Shown: positions 1 through 14,252, numbered from the stretch's first letter. The stretch is 64,000 nucleotides of DNA from Monosporascus cannonballus (GCA_004154925.1 QJNS01000006.1:434001-498000), one strand, 5' to 3'. Numbers and translations: made by a program. Notes: generated by a model from the sequence alone, not told the origin.

Positions 1-2686
1 ATTTATTAATAAGGTATAAAGCGAACCTTATTTAGCTAATCACTTTATTAATTAAAACTTCGTATTAACGTATTTATGATAATCTTAAAATTATATCGTA
101 ATTTCCGAATAAAACGATATGGAAATTAACCGTTTAATATTATCCTTAGATAAAAATCTCGAAATAATTAATTTCGTATATAATTTTTTACTTATCGTAA
201 ACAAATTCCTGACTTTTAGTATTTGTCGTTATATAAGGTTTTAACTTATATCTCTATAACAATTTAAGCTTATTTACTATATCCGATATAATATAATTCC
301 TGCTTAAAGCTCCGTAATTTACCATTACAATATACCAATACGTTCCGATTCGTATATCTAAAATAATAAAATTATTAGCGTTTTCTATTATCGCGTTTAA
401 AGCTTTTTTCGGAAATTCCTTTTATTTTTTTGGTGTTTCGTTATTTTACGGCTTTTTTATAAGTAACTTATTTTTTTTAGTTCCTATTCGAATATATCGA
501 ACTTTATTTATATTTTTTTCGTTTAACGCGTTAAAGTGCTATATTTATCGTTATTACCGACGTATTTTTCCTTTTAGTTATATTAATCATTTTTAATTTT
601 TTTATTATTTTTTTATAATTTTTATTTAATTAATAAATTTTTTTTATATTTGTGACTATATTTTAATATGCGGTATTTAATTGTTATTTTATAGACTTTT
701 TAGAAATGAACGTATTTCTTTTTTAATAATTTCTTTTGTAAGAATTTATAATAAATATTAATTAAAAATAAAAATCCGTAATAACTTTTTAATAATGTTT
801 TTTACTGTACGTTAAATTAATTCGTTTTCCGTTTGGGTAATTATATTATCTATAATAATAAAAAAGTGTTTTTTGCGGGTATTATTTCTTTTCGGACCAA
901 TTTCCTTTTTCGACCAATTATTGGATATTTTCTAAGGCTATAATTCGAAGTTATCGATATTATTACTTATCGTTTTTGTTATTTCCGATACGGTTTAAAA
1001 ATTCAAATTTTTATAATATATACGGGTAATTCGTTCGTAAATATATTATTTCTATTTTTCGTAATTAGGATATTCTCGTCGTTAACAGTATATAATATGT
1101 ATTTTGCCGTATCGACTAAGAATTCCGAAATAAACTTTTTCTGTCCAATTTTGGTATTTGCGTAATTGTTTTTATAATGTTTTTTGTTATGCTTACAATA
1201 TTTGTCAAGTTAGTTTTCTAGCTTTTTATATTCCGCGTCGAATTTTTTATTATGATAATCTTTATTAAACCTTTTGTTATGGGCCTAATACGTATTTGGT
1301 TTGGATTATGTAAATAGCCTTACTATCGTTTCCTTAATTGTTTTGGATTATTTTTCCGGTATAGATATCTAGTTATTTTATTGTAACCTTTTAGGTTTTT
1401 TGTATTTATAAGCTTTATATTCTATTCTACCATATTTAAAATGTTTAATTTAGCTTTAATTTTGATTATGGGTAACGCTAAGTTCCATAGGTCTTAATAC
1501 CGTTTTATATAAAGTAAAAGGTGCGTTTTGTTTTTTTCTTTGGTTAGGTTTATTATGCCCTAATCGTAAGGTGTATTATCCCTTTTTTTGTCGTTTTTCA
1601 AATTCTCGGTTATTAATTTTAATTACTTTTACAATATACCGGTTTCAGGCAATTAATCGTTTAATTTAAATAATTTTATTTTTACATTATTGTCTAATCC
1701 TTTATAAAATATCGATAAAAGTATCGGCCTTATCGTTTTCTTATTTTGTCTTAGCCGCAAAAACTTTAAAAATTACAGCGTACTTAGATGTAAGTTTTTT
1801 TTTGTCGGAATTATAAGAATTACTAGGCCGTAGATCGTTTTTTATCCGGATTACTAAAATTATCGCATATTTTATTTTCGAAATTAATATAAATTAAAAA
1901 TATTTTATTAATAAAGGTTTTTTATTTAATTTTCTTATTTTTAGGAAATTCCTTATTATAGATTTAAATTAATTAACCGTATTTCCTATTAAACATATTT
2001 TTATTATTAGAATTTTATCCGCGGGATTATTAAAATTTAAAAAGCGAAAGTAAATTTATGCCTAAATTAAAAAGATTTAAAAGTTCTTTTTTTTTATCGT
2101 AAGGCTCCGGCTTTTTGGGCTTTATGCGGGCGAAAAAGGCTTAAGTAAGTAACGTAATTCTAATTTATCGGGTTTTTTTTCCAGTTCCCGAATTCGAGCT
2201 TAAAATTACTGAATAAAGGTTTTTTACGTATTAGTTAATATTTTGACAATATTAAATATTGACTAAAGTTTAACGGTATTACTGAATAAAAGCTTATAAC
2301 GTATAACGGTTATACGGTTTAACTAATTATTAAACCTTAATTATACGAGTTTATGTTAGCAGAAATATCGTAAGATTTCATAATATTAAAATAACTTAAT
2401 TACGTTTCTTAATATTAAGAACGTAAAAACGTATTATAAACGATTAATATTAATAAGTGTTACAAATTAAAGCTATTTAAATTATGGAAATAGTAAACGT
2501 ATATTTTTTAATCTTTTTATTATTGCTTATTTTTATTTAGCAGAGCCTTGCTAAGCGGTTACTCAGTGTTGTTCAGTCGTACTTAGTTAAAACCCGCTGA
2601 GCACTAATTACGTAACCCCGAACTGGCGTGGCTTTGTGATCTTGGCTGGACCGTTTTCGCAGGCCCAGCTGGCTTGGGTTGTGATA
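1..2686 (-). mobile_element. RIP-degraded Ty3/Gypsy element, 5' portion (minus strand), continues off the left edge
   Basis: AT-rich sequence with no usable reading frame. It aligns by eye with the minus-strand Gypsy copy at 42000-44597, sharing blocks around 60-180 and 1400-1450. A gag zinc-knuckle relic lies at about 1401-1445 on the minus strand; its Cys and His codons have mostly become Tyr or His by C-to-T/G-to-A changes. The element ends in an LTR (2302-2686). The five bases after the LTR, TATAG, belong to an interrupted older Gypsy copy that resumes at 2687, so this element was inserted into that copy. The matching left TSD and the rest of the element are outside the window. Confidence 0.8.
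2302..2686 (-). repeat. 5' LTR of the left-edge Gypsy element
   Basis: 385-bp LTR read here as its complement. It opens with TATAACGGTT, a RIPped form of TGTGACGGCT, and closes with TTGTGATA, corresponding to TCGTAACA in the other copies. The internal segment at about 2535-2610 is unlike the other LTRs of the family, while both flanks are conserved. Confidence 0.8.
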
Positions 2687-5600
2687 TATAGGTATAAGAA
2701 TATAATAAAAACCTTATTATTTAAAGGGATAAAATATAAAAAGAAATAGGTATTAAAAAGGAATACGATATATAATTATTATTAAAATGGAATTAAAGTA
2801 ATTAAATAATGATTTGAAATAAGAATAATATTTTTAAAATTTAGAAAGTTTAATTAATATATTATTATAATATTATAAATACGATTAGCTTTTCAAAAAA
2901 GAGCATAATACAAAATTATTAAAATATAGCGAATAAAATTATGAAATAGTTTTTAAAAAAGGATTCTTAACGAAGTTTTACCTTGTTTATAATTTTAATA
3001 GAAACGAATTACGTATTTTTAAAAAATACCTAAAAAGTCGGTTATAGAAAAATTAAATTTGACTTATAAAATTATTAATAAAATATCTTAGGTTTTTTGT
3101 ATTTAACAAAAATAAGAAATTATGATTTATAGTTAATTACCGATAATTAAATATTATTATTTTATATTATAAAAATGAAACACCGATTTTACGAAATTCA
3201 ATAATGTATAATATTTAGTTTTAAAAATAAATGTAATTTAATTAAAATTAAAACAAAATACGGATAAAACATAATTTTTAAAACGAAATATGGATTATAT
3301 AAATATTTGATTACGTTAATGGGATTTACGAATATATTAATAATTCTTTAACGGATAATAAATTATATATTACGAAAAACCTTTAATATTTTCGTTTTAT
3401 ATTATTTCGACGATATTTTTATTCTTTTAAAAACGGAAGATATAAATATAAAATACGTTAATAAAGTTTTTTAAGCTTTACAAAATGTAAGATTATTTAT
3501 TAACGTAAAAGAAAATTAATTTTATAAATATAAAAAGATATTTAAAATTTATTATTATTTTGCGATATGTTAGGATACATTTTTAGGAAATTATTATAAT
3601 TACTAAATAATAAATATTAATAATAATTTAAACAAATATAGGTATTTTTGATTCGTGAATTATTATAAGAAGTTTATTCGAAACTTTAGTAAAATAATTA
3701 TATTTTTAATAAATTTTACGAAAAAATGTTTTAAATAAATATTAAATAATGAAAAAGTATTTTAAGATATTAAGGATACGATTATTAGCGAATTAATATT
3801 AATTATATATAATTCGAACCGCCGTTTTAAATTAAAAACCGATATTTCGGATTATACGTTAAATATAATAATCGGATAACAAAATAATTAAGGCAAATTA
3901 TACCTTATTGTATTTTTTTCGTATAAACTAAAAGGAGCCGAATTTAAATACGGTATTTTAAATAAGACATTTATAGTTATTATTATGATATTTTGAAAGT
4001 TTAGGTATTTTTTAAAAGGAAATTTATATTAGGTTAAGGTTTATACGGACTATCAAAATTTTATTTGATTTATTATTATTAAGGAGTTTATAAAACGATA
4101 ATTTCGTTATATAAGAAAGTTAACGAATTTTAATTTCGTTATTATTTATAAAGAAAATTTAAAAACTAGCAAAATGGATATTTTAAGTAAATAATCAAAT
4201 TTCGAAAAAAATATTAGTTAAAATTAGCTATATAATTTCCGATATTCTTATAAAAAGATATTTATATCCGTAATAAATTACGATAATTCGAGTAATACTT
4301 TTCGATATATATTAAAAGATTTAATAATATAATACTAATTTTTCAAAACACTAAAAACCGAATAAAATATAAATTTTAAAAAGATATTAAAAGGATTTAG
4401 TAGGAAAAATATATAAATATTAGTTATACGGATATCTAGTAAGTAATAAAACTTTAAAATAATTTTAATATACACATTTTTTTCTTAAATAAAATTAACG
4501 AAATACAAAATTATATAATAATACGATATTTACGCCAAAGCAGAGACTTAACGATATAAATAATACGGAAAATTATAACTATTATTAATTATAAAACGAT
4601 TATAATATTTAATTATATTTAATTTTATTATTAAATTCTTTATATTAAAAAACTCAGTTATAAAAATATATTACGATAGTATTTTCGTAATTATTAATCG
4701 ATTTACAAAGTCTTCCTATTTTTAACTATATTATAAGAATATAAACGCCGAATAAATGGCATATATTCTTTTAAATGCATTTTTAATATATACGGATTAT
4801 TAATAAAAGTTATTTTTAATAAAGAATTAATATTTGTATTTATATTTTGGTAAAGCCTTATAATAAATATTGGCCTAAATTATAAGTTATTTAACATATT
4901 TAAATTTTAAATAAATAAATAAATAAAATGTATAAATTAAAATTTAAAAACTTATTTACGATATTATATTAATTATGAATAAAATAATTAGGTTAAGATA
5001 TTATTAATCGTATAATTAATTTATAATACTAATTATTATAAGAATATTAAAATAATGTTAATAAACGCAAATTTTATTTTTATTTTAAAAGTTTATAAAG
5101 AAATACGTAACGATAATCCAATTAATATTAAAATAATTACGATAATTATATTAAGAAATAAAAATAAAACAAGAATTTGCACTGAATTAAATAAGTAAAT
5201 ATTATAATTAAAAAAATTAAAGGAATTAATTTTCGAACAAAGGAAAATAACTTTCCTCGCCATAAAAAATATCCAGATTAAATGATTTAATAAAAAACTC
5301 TATTTTAAATATATCGGTTTATATAAAATTATAAAGAAAATTTCAGAAACTAATTATAAATTGGAAGTTTTACCGAAAGTTAAATTTTATCTAATTTCTT
5401 ATATTTTTTTATTAAAGTTAATAGCAGATATAATTAAGATATATACGGTATAAAACGGTATAGAAATAAAAAACGAATAAATATACGAAATAAAAAGATT
5501 TTCGATATACTGAAATAAAACGGATTTATCTAATACCTGATCAAATAAAAAAACATCCAGATTCCGAGAATACCTAGAAACCTATTAAGAACCTTATTAG

Positions 5601-6633
5601 TATTTAACGCCTGTTGAAAAATTTTTATTAACAGCAGCGGGGTTACCAAAAAAGGCCTCTTAATTAAGGTCCTTAGGAATGGACTAGTTAAAAAAGTTAA
5701 TAAAAGGAACAAAAAAAAGCCTTAGCTTTCGTACGTTTCTGTTCGTTTAACTTATTTATTAATTGGAGTTTACGGTTAATAAATTCGATTCCTTTAGAGT
5801 AAAAAAATTCTTTTAATAACGAAGTCGGAAAAGGCGGTTAATGGTCTCGTTAATATCGCGCTATTTGTACGCCAAATTTTCTATAAGTTTTTGTTGAAAA
5901 CGCAAAAAAGTTTTTTTAATAACAGCCTTTTTACGATTTAAACGATTCTTTTTCTTAATGCGATACAAAAAGTTAATTATAACGCCAAAGTTATCGCAAC
6001 GATAACGATTTTTAATGTATTTGTTATAACGACGAATTTTTTCGATTATTTGATATTTGGCATTATTTTCGAAATAAAACGTATACAGCATTATTTCAAA
6101 ATCAAACTCAATAATATAAGTAGCCAGGGAATTTAGGCTTTTTTTTTACTTAGGACGATTGTAAAGTTTGCGGTTAGCGATACGACCTGCTATGGTAAAA
6201 TTAAGAACTTGTTAAGAAGAAAAAATCTTTAAAGGTAAAGATCTTAGGAGAAGGAAAATCGTATTACGACCCAACCCAAGACCGGCCTTAAAAACAATCG
6301 GACTTATATAAAAAGGTTACGTAATTTGGATCTCTTTTGGTAACAAGATCCAAATAAATCCATATAAAACCCACTAAATCAAATAACATTAGATCTGCAA
6401 TAATATCAAAATCTAATAAAGATTTAATCTAATATAGCAGAATATATATTCTTATTATTTACATAATATAAATAGCTTTAGTTTGCAATATAAAATCGTT
6501 ACCTAAGGCACTCTTGATATTACGAGACGTAATACGATTACTGTATTTATTGCTCAGATTCCCACTATATTTCTGCCAACATAAACCCGTACGACTAAGA
6601 TTTAATAGTTGGTTAAACCTCCTAGCCGTTACA
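2687..6633 (+). mobile_element. RIP-degraded Ty3/Gypsy element, pol and 3' LTR portion (plus strand)
   Basis: This matches the pol half of the complete element at 24727-31739; the sequence from 2687 onward parallels 27744 onward almost base for base. The reverse transcriptase catalytic box is recognisable at 3403-3414 as Tyr-Phe-Asp-Asp. RNase H-like sequence follows around 3930-4200, and integrase-core-like sequence around 4640-4720. All frames are broken by stops that mostly look like CAA/CAG/TGG to TAA/TAG changes. Its 5' half lies left of the window because the left-edge element was inserted into it at TATAG. The 3' LTR is 6262-6633. Confidence 0.8.
6262..6633 (+). repeat. 3' LTR of the interrupted Gypsy element
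   Basis: 372-bp LTR in plus orientation, from TATTACGACCC (RIPped TGTTACGACC) to AGCCGTTACA. Its internal variable segment (about 6315-6440) carries repeated GATC-containing words such as GGATCT, AGATCC and AGATCT, which differ from the segments in sister LTRs. The following bases TGAAT would be the right TSD; the left partner is outside the window. Confidence 0.8.
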
Positions 6634-8131
6634 TGAATTCCTTAAGGGGTAAAATAAAATACTTATAGCGTTACGTTAATCAATAATCAGGAAATACGCC
6701 AATATTCGTCGCACCTCTTTTAGGAATTAATTTTTTTATATAATAAATCTTTTTATAATTTTCGATAAGCGGTCGATTTCTTCTTTCAAAGATTAATTGG
6801 CCGAAATTCATCCTTAAATATATGCTATTACCTTATCGTTAAAACGAAAACTTTTTAAGGTTTTCCTACAAAAGACATAATAATAATTAAATAATATATA
6901 GTAGCTGATTAAATACGCTTTATAACAGGTACCTTATACCTTTAATTTCTAACGTTTTCGCTTATTATCGTTTCGGTCCGTATAGGAATTTTTACGGTTA
7001 CCTCGTTTCGGCCTATAGTTTAAGGTTTTTTCTTACAATTAAAAATTAATATTCTCATGATTTTCTTAATTAAAATCGTTTTAATTAAGGGAATTTATAA
7101 GTATCCCGTAAAACGTTAAAAACATTACCTTAATATTTTTTAATAACTGCTATAAATTCGTTATAATTTAATTATTAAATAAAATTATTATTATTTCCTA
7201 AAATTAATCGTATTATTATTAATTTCGGCCTTTTTTATTATTTAAAAAATAATTGTCCAAATTTCGATAATAAAGGCTAATACTATATATAAATTATTAA
7301 CCCATACGATCGTTATTTTCGTTTTCGAAATATTATATTGTTTTTTTTTTAAATTATAATCTTTTATTATTTTACGATTTATTTATTTAATTTCTTTGCT
7401 AATTTCGAAATTTACTTTAACCGTTTACGGTATTTCCGTTAAATGTTAATTAGGAATTTGCTATCGTACATTTTGCCGGATTTGCCCAGGTTGGCGTATT
7501 ATTTTCGTAAGCTTTTTCCTGAAAAAAAACTAGTTTTTTTAATCGTTGAAAATATCGATTTTAGGATTTATTTCGTAAAGTCGTTAATATTTTTGCGAAA
7601 AATATCGTATTTACGATTTTTGTAAATATATACTGTAAAATCCTAATTATAAGCTTATTTATTTTAATTGTTTTTTAAGGGTATTCGTTAAGTAATTGAT
7701 AAAATCGATTTTTTGGGTAATTTCTTTGAAAAATATAAATATGAACGAAAAATTGCTTAAAATATTAATTCGTATTATATAACGAATTCGTTTTTTTAGG
7801 TAAAAAGTTATATTAGATTTTATAAATCTAATAAATTATTAATGGTTTTAATTAAGATCGATATAATTGTAAATATCGAATACGTAAATTTTAAATTAAA
7901 ATTCGCTTTTAAAACAATTTTAATTATTAGGTTCTTTATAAATAACGGAAAACATTAACGGTATAATTATTATTATTATTATTAGCGTATTTCGATAATT
8001 ATAATTAATATATAATTTATATCGTTTTAGTACTAATTAATTAATTAATATATGCCCTAATTAAACGAATAAAAATTTTAACTATCAGATATAAAGAATA
8101 TTAGTCGTATGTATATTAATAACTCGTTACA
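6634..8131. other. RIPped AT-rich DNA without a recognisable gene
   Basis: Very AT-rich, TpA-rich and stop-rich on both strands, with surviving C mostly in CpG. The longest frame (7443-7625) has no motif I recognise. It is presumably an older repeat into which the Gypsy element ending at 6633 was inserted, but I could not assign a class. Confidence 0.6.
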
Positions 8132-8230
8132 GGTGCTCTAAAACGCGTATTGCACTTTTAGGTGATCTAGTCCCGGAACATATATGTTCCGATCAGAGGG
8201 AATCTTCCGTATATGGGGTGCTAGAGCACC
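8132..8230. repeat. Short palindromic segment with 9-bp terminal inverted repeats at the island edge
   Basis: GGTGCTCTA (8132-8140) is the exact inverse of TAGAGCACC (8222-8230). Inside is a perfect 18-bp palindrome, CGGAACATATATGTTCCG (8174-8191). The right end also forms GGGGTGCT-AG-AGCACCCC (8215-8232). It sits exactly where AT-rich DNA changes to normal composition. It could be a small TIR element remnant or a structured boundary; no target duplication is evident. Confidence 0.5.
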
Positions 8231-8489
8231 CCCTGGTAGCTGACAAGTGAAGTCGTCCACCTGCCACGACTTAGTACAAAGAGAGACTGCGCTTACCTGC
8301 CTTAGACTGTAGCCCTACTACACACAGTCCGAATTGCAAAGTCTGTAAAAGCCAAGTCATTCACCCCTTGCCTCCTATTTCTTTACAGCAAATCAGGTTG
8401 AAGATTTTATAAGCTTCTACTCTTCAACTTCAAATTTCCATCCACGCTCTCTCATTCCTCCGAGTTTTGATCATAGCAACAGCAATAGC
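8231..8489 (+). promoter_or_regulatory. Probable promoter/5' UTR of the zinc finger-exonuclease gene
   Basis: Normal-composition DNA directly upstream of the 8490 ATG. It has a TTTTATAAGC TATA-like box near 8405 and a pyrimidine-rich stretch around 8410-8460, typical of fungal promoters. No specific factor site was recognised. Confidence 0.4.
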
Positions 8490-11063
8490 ATGGCGCCCAC
8501 CCAAGTACGATACCCTTGCGACTGGCCTGGCTGCGGCCAAGACTTTTCTCGAAAATCAGGGCTGAAGAGGCACAAGATGCGAATGCACAGAAGTCCAGAT
8601 GATCCTTGAATCCCGTGTCGTGTGAAAGGATGCGAAAAGACTTTCGCAATACAGAGCGACGAGACCTATCACTTCTAGGAGAAGCACGAGAGGGGAAGAG
8701 TCAAATGCCCCGGAGCAGACGAGTTTAGGTGCACCAAGACTTTCTCTAATGTTCGTTACGCACGAAAGCACTTCCAAGACGCACACGTCGGACGAACTAC
8801 CACGTACCCATGTGACTGGAAAGGGTGCGATAAGACCTTTGCAGAGAAGACCAGTGCAAGGAAGCACTACAGAGAGATACATGAGGGAAGAAAACACAAA
8901 TGCCCCGGCGCAAAACATTATAATTGCGACCGAAAGTTCACCCAGTCAGGCGGCGCAAAGCGCCACCACGATCACGTCCACCTGGGAAAAAGGTTCCCCT
9001 GCCCTGGTGCAGAGGAGTTCAATTGCGACCGAACATTCAGTCAGGACAGCCACGCAAAAGAGCATCACCGGTCAAAACACCTCAGCATAAGGGTCTCCTG
9101 TCCAGTCGCGGACCAGTTTAACTGCAAGGAGACGTTCGCCTTGCCGAAGCATGGTAACAAACACGCTCGCCTTCATACCCTCCCTTTCGCCTGTCTGCGC
9201 CGACATTGTATGGAGCGTTTTGAAACGTTCCAGAAAGCTTGGGACCACACTCTAAAGGAGAGTCACAAGTTCGAAACGGTTTACACTTGCCCAGTCGAGA
9301 ACTGTCGTATAGGAATCATGGAACGGCGAGTCGACGAACGCGCCGCCTGGACCCATTGGCAGGGCCTACACCAGGCATCGGAAGTCTCTACACAACCAGG
9401 CCGCGGTGATATGGTCAAATCACAAGCACTCCCATGGGGAGGTCCCAAGCAACACCTTCTGTTCTTCTGCTTTTTGAGGGAAATAGCGGCAGCCGAATTT
9501 CCTAGAAGTTCGGAGAATTGGGATGTGTGGGGTGCGCTCTCCCAAAACGACCTTCCGAACCTGGAAGATATCGAGAACAGATTCACAGGAAGCGATTTTG
9601 GCAAAAAAGTCTATCTTCAGAACGTTAAAACTTGGCGTATATCCTGCACTTCTTTCTCGCAGCTAATTAAAGGATGAATCGCTGACTTTTGTATAAAAGG
9701 CACTAAGAGGCACGATACTGTGTCACTCCGCAACTTGGGTCTCAAGTGCCTAGGTCCGGCCAGGGGCCCGAGCAGGAGAGCTCAGCTGGGGGTATTGCAG
9801 CCGCAGCTTTTTGAGCCATGCCCTGATGCTGTGACCCTCGATTTCGACACGGCCCAACTCATTCTGGTCACGCCTAACAACTTCACCCACAAAGACCTGA
9901 GGCTCTCCAGCCGCTGCGTGGGTTGTTACGCCAATCTCCTCCTGAGGGAGCTAATACCTGAGTGTGGTAGTCGGCCAATGTCAGAAGACGAACCATGCGC
10001 CATTGAGAGTTGCAATAAATACACTCTCATTGGATCAGACCGTTGTCTAGACCATCTTGATTCTCTGGGCCGAGAATGCCTGAAGAACAAGCAGTATCGT
10101 GACTATTCAGCGCTTCAGACGGCATGGAAGTATGCTGCGGCCAAACAATGGGAGTGTCCAGACGACTACAAGGTCATTCTAGATCGTGCCGAGGAGATAC
10201 GAAGGGGAGAGCGACTCCCATCAGATCTTGTCATCCTAGACGACGAGTTTTCCACCTCGTCTCGCCAATTGTTCGAGTTTTCCATCATCGACCGTGTCAA
10301 TGGTAAAACATTGATCAACACTGTGCTGGACAATGCCGGGGGGCTCAACCACAAGGATGACAGAAACTACGCATCTAATGAATTATTGGGCATGTTTCAA
10401 GAACGTCTGAGTATGCGAACAGCATCCAGAGTATACTCAGATTCTCGCTCTTCGCGCATTAACCGGATGAACGTCCACCAAGTCGCGCGCAAGCTCCAGG
10501 AAGTCGGGATTTCACAAGACACTATTTTTCTTGTGTAGCACACCGGAAAATGCGACTTGAGAATGCTCAGGGAATTCCTCGCGACTGGAGGTTATGAGAA
10601 GGGAATATCCTGCCTAGCGACGATAAATGCATTTCTCTACTTTATTTCTACCGTCGCCAGAAAATAAATCCACCGGCTGGATGTAACTACTTCCCCCTCA
10701 AGCTGGAAATTCTGTTCTCTGTCCTATTTCCCCTCCATCCTCTCTGTGGCGAAAACCATCAGGCGCTCGTCGATTGTCAGCAAACACGGCTAGTGCTTAA
10801 CGCGCTTGATTACCTCTGTGAGCCCCTCGAGAGTCGAGGGCCTGGATGGGAACCAGAAAAGCTTGCGGCGATTCCACAAAAGACAATGACCAGTTTCTTT
10901 GACAAGATAGACGGTAAGTTTATTGGCTACGGCATTGATGCCGTTACTGATCGAAGTTTCAGGGCCCAACCACAAACGAAAATGGAGTGCAGTGGACGAC
11001 GAAAACGAGGCCGACAGGGTTCCACAGACTTGGCCTAGCGAAGTTTTGCCCCCACGAAATTGA
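8490..11063 (+). pseudogene. Broken gene: nine C2H2 zinc fingers fused to a DEDDh (RNase H-fold) 3'-5' exonuclease
   Basis: One frame runs from ATG 8490 to about 10600 with only four stops: TGA 8607, TAG 8676, TGA 9675 and TAG 10536. Residues 10-294 hold nine C2H2-type fingers, several with an unusual C-x7-C spacing. The exonuclease follows. Motif I is D584-x-E586 (10239-10247). Motif II, H-x4-D, starts just after the fourth stop (10539-10556). Motif III, H-x4-D (10757-10774), is reached only after a one-base frameshift near 10601-10604. A good intron, 10914-10962 (GTAAGT to TTTCAG), then leads to a short basic tail (KRKW) and TGA at 11061. Repaired length would be about 841 residues. Stops 8676 and 10536 fit CpA-to-TpA RIP changes. 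All five catalytic acidic/His positions survive, so decay is recent. The family assignment rests on motif order and spacing; its substrate is unknown. Confidence 0.75.
10914..10962 (+). other. Intron of the zinc finger-exonuclease pseudogene
   Basis: 49 bases, GTAAGT donor, TTACTGATC branch-like site and TTTCAG acceptor. Splicing it moves the reading frame from the motif III frame into a charged C-terminal tail. Confidence 0.65.
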
Positions 11064-11370
11064 GACCAGGTTCGAGGACAGCGACGAAGAGGGCGACTGC
11101 ATAGAGAATCGAGATGATGAGGACTATGAGGACTACGAGGACTACGAGAACTACGAGAGCTACGAGAACTACGAGTCCGAGGAGTCTGAAGAATCCGAAG
11201 TCGCAGAGCCTAATTGAGATAAGACTGGTGATGAATATGGCCTGGAAGACTGCGCCGAGGATGGAGACAAACAGAGGACTCCGAGGACGAGAATAGGGTC
11301 GAGGACGAAGAGCCAGAGCCAGAGCCAGAGCCAGGGGATAAAGAGTCGAGGTGCCAGACATGGTCGAGAA
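11064..11370 (+). pseudogene. Decayed acidic C-terminal tail with 9-bp GAGGACTAC-type repeats
   Basis: Just past the stop at 11061, another frame reads a strongly acidic tract (Asp, Glu and Tyr in EDY/ENY units, about 11107-11216), built from imperfect GAGGACTAC repeats. A further Glu-Pro tract (EPEPEPEP-like) lies around 11310-11340 in yet another frame. One extra base in the run of five C at about 11049-11053 would join the acidic frame to the upstream exon. It is probably the original acidic tail of the exonuclease gene, now frameshifted, although it could simply be low-complexity sequence. Confidence 0.45.
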
Positions 11371-11919
11371 CAAAAATAGAATCAGCCGTAAGGACTAGTG
11401 ATTGCCTAGGGATAAGGGGTAACCGTCTAAGCTGTCCCTCATCTCTATCCACACACACCCACACACGCACACACAAATACCCAAAAATGCCTACATTCGC
11501 CTGCCACAAGGGCTTGACTTTAGACTACCTTAGATCTTTGTTTGCCCATACAGTGTATGTACCCTGAACCGATTTCGGAGACATGGCGGGGCAAGCTTTT
11601 CACCCGTGCGTCATTTGCAAGCAAAGTTTGCTGTGAAGAGGCTGAATCATTGGCCGCCCCCGACAACTATGCTTTCTAGGGCCCCGCCCCTGTACCCCCG
11701 GCACTAAAACCAATACGTCGTACCATGGACGCGGGTATATCACCGGCGCCTAAACAAGCCTGACTCACGGGTGTCCAGGGTCCATAAAACTCCTGCGGGG
11801 AAGTTTGAAAATCTCGACCACACTCTCGACGACACTCCGAATTCCCAATTGGCATCTCGACAGCAATCCCAGTCTCAATCTCCCCTTCGTCGAATCCGAA
11901 TTCGCGAGCGACGTTCACC
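11371..11919 (+). promoter_or_regulatory. Intergenic region and probable promoter of the homocitrate synthase gene
   Basis: A CA-rich microsatellite lies at about 11450-11475. Further down are an ATTGG (inverted CCAAT) at about 11650, a GC-box-like CCCCGCCCC at about 11682, TGACTCA at 11761-11767, and a CATAAAAC TATA-like box at about 11786. No open coding segment was recognised. Confidence 0.5.
11761..11767 (+). promoter_or_regulatory. TGACTCA: candidate Gcn4/CpcA (cross-pathway control) site
   Basis: Perfect match to the bZIP general amino acid control element, 153 bp upstream of the homocitrate synthase ATG. Fungal lysine genes are classic targets of this regulator, so the position makes biological sense. 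A single 7-bp match could still be chance. Confidence 0.5.
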
Positions 11920-14097
<2,178 letters not shown>

Positions 14098-14247
14098 GTA
14101 GCGTTACAGTTTGGCCATTGTGGATCAGAGAGGGGAAAATGCATATGAAAATGTAAGAGCGTTTTCAGGGCTAGAGCATCAAAAATGATATTCTAATTTT
14201 TAGCACTCGGCATTAGAAAGTGACCAGCTGATAGATTTCCCATATTT
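14098..14247 (+). other. 3' flank of homocitrate synthase up to the Copia insertion
   Basis: Normal-composition DNA with no ORF. It presumably holds the 3' UTR and polyadenylation region. It ends at the CTCGC target duplication (14248-14252). Confidence 0.5.
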
Positions 14248-14252
14248 CTCGC

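Noticed and set aside
1..8131. Mitochondrial or plasmid-derived AT-rich DNA
   Set aside because: AT-richness comes with preserved CpG, LTRs, TSDs and RIPped Gypsy domains, which is nuclear RIP and not organellar composition.
9281..9604. Minus-strand 107-codon frame opposite the zinc-finger region
   Set aside because: Shadow of the real plus-strand gene, with no motifs of its own.
11035..11373. Minus-strand 112-codon frame with a hydrophobic Leu/Val-rich stretch
   Set aside because: It is the complement of the GAGGACTAC acidic repeat. The apparent membrane segment is an artefact of reading that repeat backwards.
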